A stretch of 64,000 nt of DNA, from the NCBI GenBank assembly GCA_944739405.2, contig OX123190.2, forward strand, positions 23,906,807-23,970,806. The letters run 5' to 3'. The position numbers were made by a program, and so were the translations under genes. The notes beneath the pieces were generated by a model that was not told the origin of the DNA, searched no databases, and worked only from the letters and a program-made list of their open reading frames with translations. This document shows, piece by piece, positions 56,130 to 64,000 of the stretch (position 1 is the stretch's first letter; every line of letters begins with the position of its first letter). The DNA comes from Euclidia mi. Taxonomy: Eukaryota > Arthropoda > Insecta > Lepidoptera > Erebidae.

Positions 56130-57045
56130 TTGGCACACTTTTATATTATTAAAGTACAATTAGAAAAAAATACATTTAAATATAGAGTCGTATTGAAATA
56201 TAAAAGGAACCACGGAGACCCACCAGTGTCGGGTACAGGGACCAAGCCACCGGTGGTTAGGGCCTCAGAGGAAGGAACTTCCTCACAATGCGTGCCGTAT
56301 CGAGAAGATCGCCTTCTGAATCAAGGCCTTGATCCAGCTGCCCAGTGCGAGCCTTTTTAGATGTTGGTCGAGGCTCTTGGTGATCAACCCATTCACTAAA
56401 CGACAATGTGAACAATGATTGCTGAATCTACATCCCACACGTCAACAATCTCGTGAGCTAGATCTAAATATTTAATCTTTTTATCATTTTCCGCCTTCAC
56501 GAGATTACCGTCATGAGGTATGGTGATATCACCAATCATTGCGAGACGCTCTACTCGGTCTATCACTACAATATTAGGCTTATTGGTTACAATAGTCCTG
56601 TCTGTAATGATAGGCCGATCCCCGTACAACAATGCACGACCTTTTTCGAGAACAGGGTCGGGCACATATCTGTAGTACGGTACCTCAGAACCGAGGAGTT
56701 TATATTTAAGGGCTAGTTGCTGATGGACAATCCTAGCCACTTGGTTATGTCTGTGCAAATACTGACCATTGGTAAGACTCTAACAACCGGACACAGTATG
56801 CCTGAGAGATTCCCCGGGCTGGTGACACGCCCGACATATGTCAACCGTACCGTCCCTCAGGATATACTTGCGGTAGTTATTTGTCATGACAACTTCATCC
56901 ATAATTGCAAAGATAAAACCTTCGGTTTCTCCGAAAAGATCACCGAAGTGCAGTCAGGAAACGGATGCCTTAAAATCTATATCAGACCCGTGTAAGGCCT
57001 TATAGAAGCGTCCATGTAGCTCCTTGCCCTTCCTTCAAATATTAT
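56130..57045 (-). mobile_element. R2/R4-like LINE, C-terminal and 3' part
   Basis: The 3' third of a LINE of the restriction-like-endonuclease group. On the minus strand it contains the end of the RT region, a CCHC motif, the endonuclease domain, an eroded C-terminus and a 3' UTR towards 56130. The 5' part is missing. It is cut on its upstream side near the Helitron that begins at 57095. Confidence 0.75.
56240..57040 (-). pseudogene. LINE restriction-like endonuclease domain
   Basis: Read from about 57040 downward: FYKALHGSDIDFKASVSWLH, AIMDEVVMTNNYRKYILRDG, ICRACHQPGESLRHTVSGC, a C-x2-C-x7-H-x4-C type zinc motif. A stop follows near 56785, then the open frame from 56758. That frame has HRHNQVARIVHQQLALKYKL and NKPNIVVIDRVERLAMIGDI, the place of the PD-(D/E)xK nuclease signature. 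PD reads PN here, and the second acidic group is kept in GDITIPHDGNLVKAE. The frame ends at 56396 and continues with stops. Loss of the PD aspartate and the stops indicate an inactive copy. Families with this nuclease often insert site-specifically. Confidence 0.75.
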
Positions 57046-57094
57046 TATAATTAAGATTTATTTATGAAATAATTTTTTTTCTGCTATATGTTTA

Positions 57095-57736
57095 TCCCTA
57101 CTAATATTATAAATTCGAAAGTGTGTATTTATGTATGTATGTTTGTATGTATGTATGTATGTATGTTCCGTTTTCACGCGAAAACGGCTGAACCGATTTT
57201 GTTGAAATTTAATATAGAGATATATTGGACCATGGAGACGACGTCCGTCTCCATAAGTTGCAAAAATTAAACTGGGAGGGATTGTAGGGAGGATAGAAGT
57301 TTGTACGGCAGAAATTTTCCTCTTGGAAGTAAGAAGGCATGCGCGAAAAATTGAGTCCTGCGCATGTGCTATCTGTCAGTACTGTCACATCATACGTATT
57401 GTCATATTGTGCACGGTGATTACATTGTTCACATATCTAAACTAATAATTATATACTACGCCCAAACGGCTGAAACGATTTTCTCTACTTACTTAAATTA
57501 TAAACGCGAAAGTGTTTATAGATATATATTGGACATGTATTGAAACATGGCTTTGACATTTGTTATGGATACTGACCGAGTTACTTTGTGCCCTATAGAG
57601 CTTCTGACACTTTAGAATAATCAGGAGTGTCTTCACACAATTTGATACTGAAAGTATCTACTTTTAAAATTCGGGGTAACACATATCTATGTGTTACCCC
57701 GAATTTTACGCGCGCAAAGCCGCGGGCAAATGCTTG
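57095..57736 (+). mobile_element. Non-autonomous Helitron, copy 2
   Basis: It starts TCCCTACTAATATTATAAAT after an A, carries (TATG)n near 57130-57165, then CGTTTTCACGCGAAAACGGC. It ends GCGGGCAAATGCTTG before a T; the final CTAG has become CTTG. It aligns with 14975-15674 in the opposite orientation. It carries its own 42-bp palindrome at 57666-57707 but lacks the two palindromes of copy 1. Confidence 0.85.
57666..57707. repeat. 42-bp perfect palindrome private to Helitron copy 2
   Basis: 20-bp arms (AAAATTCGGGGTAACACATA and inverse) enclose TC. Copy 1 has only the right arm, preceded by different sequence. Confidence 0.9.
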
Positions 57737-58139
57737 TTACAATATAAAACGTTTTAAAGCACTTAAGCTGGGGTTTAACAATCGCTTGTTAGTCCAAGGT
57801 ATAAATACGAGTCTATTTGACTCAACAATGTATCAGAAAATACTGCCAGTTCAAATGTTCAAATTCATAGTTATAACTCGGACACCATTGTCCAACAGTC
57901 CAACTATCGAACGAAGTTTTAGCTATAGATCTCTGTAATATCTCTTTCTCGGATATCACTAATTAAGAATTTGATTACTGCAGCATTTCTAAGACCATTT
58001 TTAAACCTATTGTTGACGCGCTGAATACAATTAAATCGACCTCATATATTTTATAGAGTTAGAGTTGATGCTGTTGATATACTTAATGCATAGACAATTA
58101 TCTCCGAATTATTCTAATCTAAATATCAAACTTGTCTTT
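57737..58139. other. Spacer, unrecognised
   Basis: Nothing identified. Confidence 0.35.
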
Positions 58140-58288
58140 TTCAGCCAGTCCATCCTAAGGTTTCCTGGAAGAGACCGCACTTTGCGATAATGCCTTTGTG
58201 CATTTACTATTTGTATACCTACATTTAAGCTATTATACCTAATTTGTACGAACTGTATTTACACAATAAAAATTTATCTATCTATCTA
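58140..58288 (+). mobile_element. LINE 3' UTR fragment
   Basis: CCTGGAAGAGACCGCACTTT, GCGATAATGCCTTTGTGCA, ACAATAAAAATTTATC and a (TATC)n end form the familiar 3' end of a lepidopteran LINE, here without coding sequence. Confidence 0.65.
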
Positions 58289-60970
58289 AAATTCCAAGAG
58301 TTGCGTTTGCTTTTCAAGTCAGTATTTCCAAGATCTAGTTTATCAACGCACATTGAATCATTGTAAGTTTTTTAATCTAAACTTAAGTGCATTGCAACTA
58401 AAAGAGCTGTTATCACCATCATACAGCTTCTTGCAGTCCTTTGTTAGACAGGCTTCTTCTAATTTGCGTAACAATAACGTTGTTAGGATGATGTGGTTTA
58501 AGCTATACTACGTTCAACAGGATTGGTCTAGAGGTAAAGTCGAGTTTGCGGCCTCTTCCGAAAGATAAATACTGATTGCTGCATGTATTTTTCTAAGTCG
58601 CCTCTTACGCCTCTCCTCTCACCCGTATGATGAAATGGGGTTGTGATTCTTTGTATTTTGACCAAAGAAAATTTGTAGTTCTAAATTTAGCCAATCAAAC
58701 GTAATTTAAATTAAAACCTTAGTAAAATATCTTATACTCAAAATGTTCTGTAACGAGTGCAAAATGTTGATTTATACTAGAGTCTAGCGGAGTCCAGTTT
58801 TACCGTAAGTTTCTAGTGCATTACTCGTAAGTTACAAGTTTCATCGTTTCCAAAGGAATTCGCCCGTGTACAGTCAGAAGCAAAATGTTTACTTCACTGT
58901 AAATGTTAACGTAAAGGGTGATACTTGAATCCAGCTTTGAACGTTCCTCTTTTACAAATAAATAAAACAAGATGTTTAAGTGTAATTCAACCTATATGAA
59001 TTGGTTTTACATATCCCTGTTTATAATACCTTGAAAGTATTTTAGATTCAAAAATGTTAGTACTACATGTTTCTCATAAATAGTTCTTAATAAACTTTAA
59101 CTGAAATTACTAATTAACGGATGTAATATGTAGTAAAATAGTTCATACAAAAATATTTTAGTTTATCAGTTGTCTTAGGTCAATGTAAGGTACTCTTGAA
59201 TAAAATTCGATTGGAGTGCATTGTTCAAATTATAACCTACATTGACATTAAAATACACAACGAAGAAAAACATTTGCAGATGAATGAAGTACTTGTGTTT
59301 CTTGATACGCAAGAAAAATACGCTGTATTTTTGGCAGGTGGTACATTAATTATTTTTATTTGAATCCGCATTCATCTTTAATGTGGCTAGTTGCGATGGG
59401 TTCATAACATTGAGTATAAGAACTCTTAAAAATCACAAAAGTGTATGCGGCTTTCAGTAAAATGCTTCTACTATAAAAAGTAATTGCGCATCAGATGTAA
59501 TAAAGAAATTTTCTTAAAAATAATCTTTGTCATGTCAACTTTCAAATTTAAGTACTTTGTTTATGTATTTAGGAGCTACGGTGCTACAGACAGATAAACA
59601 AAACATATAATATATATTTTGTGTTCAGTAAAAAATGTAGCATGACGACTTAAATCCAGACACCTCATTACGTCCCGCACCGCAATCACAGAATTAAAAA
59701 TTAAACATCTCAGCACATTTTTTTACTCTGTCTCTACATGATTTTTCCACGGGATACTTGAGGTCGTAATAAGTGATGAGTTGCCCGCAAGTATAGCTTG
59801 ATGTAAACTCTACCCAGATGGAATGGAAATTGCCACCTTCCAACGTGATTTCATAAAATAATTTTCAAGACACGCTGACGGGACAAAACCAGCTTTGTTT
59901 TAATACTACGTACTTATGTAAAACTTATGCTCGCTAATAATAACAAAGGTGAGGGTTTGCATATTATTATGTATCATTTCATTATTTTAGAAAGAAAACA
60001 AAATATGCTACATTGAAACAAGTATAGAAATTGCAACTAGTATATTTTTCTTCGAAGTTTTTTTGTTTGATAATACTGGAAGCTTTATACTGTGTTAAAA
60101 TGTTACGCATTATTTAATGAATTAAGGTTTCGTACTGTAAATAATAAAAACCAAATATAATATAATTATCAAATACTGGTGTTTATTCATAGTTTGATAT
60201 TTCTCTGATTTTGTAGTGCTTTACATACTTCAGAATGATTATCATCTTAGCATTGTCTTAATTCTTCCCAAGATACTCCCCTTGCATCCCATGATAATTA
60301 AATGCATGCTTCACTATCCATGGAAACAGAATATACTACATACTTACAATGCAAAATATAACTGACATTTTTATACTGTTAACCCAGCAAACAAGCATAA
60401 CAGCTTTATGGCAAGCAGTTAACTAGCTATAGACCCGAGGAACACCCAGGGGTATTAACTCAATAGCATGCAATAAAACGCCACATCGCTTGCCCGCAAG
60501 AATACTGTATTAACTCCAAAAACGTACTTTTTCAGGAGAAGCGATTAAAGTTTTTAACTAAAAATATTGTGGTATATCCATAAGATAAACAGATTATTTT
60601 TTATTATTAATGTGTATTAGTATGTACTCTATAATTATCTTTAAAGACATTACTATATTTATCATTATTTATTTAATTATTTACACTTTTTACCACTTGT
60701 GACTACGTATTCTTTTGAATTTCATTTTTGTTCAAGTTGTTTAGTTTAAAAAGAAAACAGTATTTATATATATTTAAAATGCGATTAAAGTGATGAAAAA
60801 AACAAAAGAATGAAATCAATTCTCACTTATATATTACAAAAAGACCGGAGCATCAATCTTGACTTATAAAAATCTAATGAATAACAATCTTAAGGTATTA
60901 TTATAGTCTATATCTAAATTTTAGTCTTTGTACCAAAACAAAATCACAAGGTACTTATTGAACTAGTCAG
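58289..60970. other. 2.7-kb AT-rich region, no gene recognised
   Basis: Short ORFs only. No repeat or domain was recognised. Confidence 0.4.
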
Positions 60971-62640
60971 TCATCATCATCATCATCATTAGCCTGCAGT
61001 AGTCCACTGCTGGATATAGGTCTCTCCAATGGCATGCCACTGAGCCCGATTTTCGGCTCTTCGTGTCCAGCCACTTTGCGTATATCGTCACTCCATCTAG
61101 CCGGAGGGCATCCTACACTACGTTTGCCAAGGCGCGGTCTCGTCTCGAAGTTGTTGCTACCCAACTCCAAGGTTTACCCAAGGTAGACGTACTCCTGAAA
61201 AACTTCGAAAGGGACCCTATTTAGGATAATTGGTTCCGGAGAGATATGTTCATTGAACATTATCTTGGTTTTATCCAAGTTCATCCGGAGACCGATGCGA
61301 GTAGAAGAATCAACCAGGCTGCTCAGCATATACTGCAAGTCTTGCACGGTTTCAGCCACGATAACGATATCGTCTGCAAATCTTAAGTGTGAGAGGTACT
61401 CGCCATTTATGTTAATACCGCGTCCTTTCCAGTGCAGCGTCTTGAACATATCCTCCATTGCATTTGTGAACAATTTGAGGGAGATAACATCCCCTTGTCT
61501 CACCCCTCGATGCAGCTGAATAGGTTCAGACTGCTGGTTCTGTACTTGGACGGTCATATAGTTACGGCTTCATACGGACCTCTCAGAACTTGGACGTATC
61601 GCAAATCGATCTGGCACCGTTGCAAAGACTCCAGAACAGACCAGGTTTCAATGGAGTCAAAGGCCTTCTCATAGTCCACAAACGCTTAGCACAGGGGCTG
61701 ATTATACTCCTCTGTCTTCTGTATAATCTGCCGCACTGTGTGGATGTGGTCTATGGTGCCATATCCTCCTCGAAAACCGGCCTGCTCGGGCGGCTGAAAC
61801 TGAGTCTACGCGCGAGACGGTTCGTGCTTACCCTGAAAAACAGCTTAAAGACGTGGCTCAAGAGCGAGATAGGTTGATAGTTCTTCAAAATAGTTTTGTC
61901 TCCCTTTTTGAAAAACAAAACGACAATGCTCTTGCTCCACGCCCTTGGAGTTCTCCCCGAGAACAGGACAGAATTAAATAGAGCTGCACCAGTATAGGTT
62001 TTCCACCTGCCTTGAGCAGCTCCGTCGTAATTCCATCTTCCCCGGGGCTTTTTCATTTTTAAACTGCCTCAGGGCCACCACTATTTCGTCTTGTCTGACG
62101 TCTGGCAACTCTTCCGTGAAGTGGCGGGTTAAAATGGCTTTTGGATCCTCGGATACGTGTTGGGGACGGTGCGCTTTCAAGGTGTAGAGGTTGCCGTAGA
62201 AGCTCCGAACCTCCGCAAGAATCTCCGGCCTAGAAATGGCAACTTTCTCGTCTGACGTGGTCAGCTTCGTCAGATGACTTCGATCTAAATGCTGAGTAAA
62301 AACTTTCGACCCCCGATTTCGCTCGATCGCATCTTGTATAGAGCTTGTATTGGAGCTACGGAGGTCGCGTCTTACCAGCTTGAAGATCTTTTTATTTAGA
62401 TCTGACGAAGTGCCTGCCGGGTTTTCTCGTCGCGTCTCTATTAGCTGCAGAGATTCTCGTGAAAGTTGAGATCTCCTGCCAGTGTGATGCGTCTTAAAGA
62501 GTTTCGTCCCCTCATCGTGGAGGATTTCCACCACTTTATCGAGTTTCTGGTCCGTATCAGCGTCTATTGCGGTTTCCAAGGCAGCGAATCGGTTTTCAAG
62601 TTTTAGCTAGAATGTTTCAGATCCAACCACGGATTGGAGG
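60971..62640 (-). mobile_element. RTE-type LINE, 5'-truncated, internally deleted
   Basis: The element runs on the minus strand from about 62640 to a (GAT)n tail at 60971-60990. It contains RT-domain coding in at least three frames and the conserved C-terminal block. A gap between the parts ending at 61174 and starting near 61170 shows an internal deletion of the thumb-to-C-terminal linker. Confidence 0.85.
60990..62579 (-). pseudogene. RTE-type endonuclease-reverse transcriptase ORF remnant
   Basis: 62579 to about 62040 encodes the pre-RT region, with FKTHHTGRRSQLSRES and EIVVALRQFKNEKAPG, a motif diagnostic of RTE-type LINEs. A frameshift near 62040 leads to VVLFFKKGDKTILKNYQPIS (61970-61880 area). 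Further breaks occur at about 61750-61600. Then 61557-61174 holds GVRQGDVISLKLF, the palm HLRFADDIVIVAE with intact catalytic DD, and LDKTKIMF. After the deletion, 61170-60990 gives TRPRLGKRSVGCPPARWSDD, the usual C-terminus. The endonuclease is missing. It is inactive. Confidence 0.85.
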
Positions 62641-63272
62641 AAATTTGGGTTCCCCATGTTACTCGTGCTTTGATCAAAAGAAAAATAATGATTATTTTAA
62701 TAATATTATAAATGTGAAAGTTAGGATGTTTAGGTATTATTCAATAACGTCAGAATAGCTGAATATAGCCGGATAAAATACATTGCCTTCTTGTGTTCGA
62801 TATTGAGCAAAACGGCAAAACCAATAGTAAAATTATTAATATCTATTATAAAAAAAAATACTAGATTCGCATGCAAAATCAACATTTTTTAAACATTCGA
62901 TGTAGCCATGACCTTGTTCATCTAAGTTAGTATCAAGATTTTCGGATGAGTTCAAATTATATTGACGGTTATTCGATGTCTCACCCTGTGTAACTATACA
63001 TTTTCGAATATAATCTAGTCTTTTCTGTAGTATCATTCTGAAATAATGAATATGAAACTGAAGATCATAGACAGAATTAGACAAACTTCTATCTAAATTA
63101 AATAGTTGTAAATAGAACATCGTAGTTTTTACGTTTGATACATTAACATCAACTAAAATTCAAATGAACACAGACACATTTTGTAATCATTCTTGTATAA
63201 GACACAACTTATGGTGAATAAAGTAGCAAACAAAAAAATTGGTTGCCTGTAAAGTCGGTATACGGGCGAAAG
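62641..63272. other. Spacer, unrecognised
   Basis: A 94-codon minus ORF (62836-63120) is anonymous and AT-driven. Nothing else was identified. Confidence 0.35.
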
Positions 63273-63511
63273 TTTTACGTGACAACGACTTTGAGTGGTA
63301 AAATAATTTTAATGTGAATATTCATTCGTATAGTAGGAAGAAGGATGAAAGACGCGTGCCTTTCACTTTTTATGTCTGTCTCTCTCGCTCTTAGGCGGGA
63401 CGCGTGCCTCTCACTCGCTCTCATTGTGAGCGCATAACGTGACCGGAGCGTAACGCAGTTTCTTGAAGTGTCACCCGGCAAACCAATTTATAAGACGTTG
63501 TCACGTCAAAA
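63273..63511. mobile_element. 239-bp MITE with GACAACG inverted ends
   Basis: The ends TTTTACGTGACAACG and CGTTGTCACGTCAAAA are inverted. The interior has a GC-rich stretch (GGCGGGACGCGTGCCTCTCA and GCATAACGTGACCGGAGCGT) typical of an abundant lepidopteran repeat. It is non-coding. Confidence 0.7.
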
Positions 63512-64000
63512 ATACACAAAACTTTTAATAGATCCTAGGCACAACTCAAAATAATACTTTGTTCATTTAAATGCGGGGTACACTAAGCCTTACGTTATAG
63601 TGAAGAATACAGTTTAATTTCGTGTTATAACTCTGTTCTAAATAGGATTTGGAAAATAAAATACTTACTCAAAGAAAAATACAGCAAGAAATCACAATAA
63701 TACACTTTTTTTCTTATGGTAAAACCGAATCTATGTATCATTAATAGATAATACTCTGTTTCAAATAACAGCACAGGTCAAACTAGTTCAAGGACAGGAG
63801 CAACACTGAACGTGTCGTTCTTCCTTTTTCTAGCGAAACAAAAATACCGAGAAGGATATAGTTGCAACTTTCGTAATTGGTTCATTCAAGGTGAAAGCGA
63901 TTTTCGACCTAATTTAAAAGGTAGAACGTACTTTTTTTAGTCGAACTGTATTATTAAGTCAGTTAGTGCCAAATTTTGACATGATACTGTACTCTTCCGG
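63512..64000. other. Spacer at window end
   Basis: Nothing recognised. Confidence 0.35.

Overview
This is AT-rich insect DNA, almost certainly from a moth or butterfly. The evidence is non-autonomous Helitrons of the kind abundant in Lepidoptera (ends TCCCTACTAATATTATAAA and AAGCTAG), several tRNA-headed SINEs with the box B GGTTCGATTCC, LINE 3' ends with short microsatellite tails, and CCTAA-type telomere-like motifs. I found no intact host gene, tRNA, rRNA or other cellular RNA gene in the 64 kb. One short broken exon-like ORF at 33.0-33.3 kb weakly resembles an SLC22-type transporter.

Layout. 0-1.1 kb: 3' end of a LINE, interrupted by a 210-bp element with a 6-bp target duplication. 1.8-2.4 kb: a MITE and a SINE. 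4.3-5.6 kb: 5' part of another LINE (ORF1 and the start of the endonuclease). 7.16-9.34 kb: a non-autonomous hAT transposon with a perfect 8-bp target duplication and a nested palindromic MITE. 9.7-14.5 kb: a Ty3/gypsy-type element with an intact Gag-protease ORF, whose N-terminus is Arg/Ser-rich, and a broken pol; no LTR pair is recognisable. 15.0-15.7 kb: a Helitron with two private palindromes. 19.8-21.0 kb: a minisatellite-bearing repeat. 21.6-25.7 kb: a young non-coding LTR element (LARD-like) in minus orientation with 382-bp LTRs, PBS, PPT and a 4-bp target duplication, inserted into an older tandem repeat. 27.3-29.2 kb: two inverted-repeat elements. 36.2-39.4 kb: a dismantled LINE holding a SINE and an unclassified insertion. 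40.8-43.5 kb: a LINE 3' end and two MITEs. 47.5-48.2 kb: a SINE with a MITE inserted at its very edge. 48.6-51.5 kb: a decayed LINE. 51.9-54.6 kb: a Jockey-type LINE split by a 1.6-kb inverted-repeat element. 56.1-57.0 kb: the C-terminus of an R2/R4-like LINE. 57.1-57.7 kb: a second Helitron. 61.0-62.6 kb: an RTE-type LINE. 63.3-63.5 kb: a MITE.

The window reads as a layered transposon graveyard. Target-site duplications and interrupted reading frames let several insertions be put in order. The most informative patterns are: (i) near-perfect short palindromes that arose inside individual repeat copies, best explained by template switching; (ii) a SINE whose 3' end matches the 3' end of a LINE in the same window; (iii) an Arg/Ser-rich Gag N-terminus; and (iv) a recently mobile non-coding LTR element. 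Nothing here amounts to a convincing new multi-gene system. Class and clade names rest on motif recognition by eye, not on database searches.
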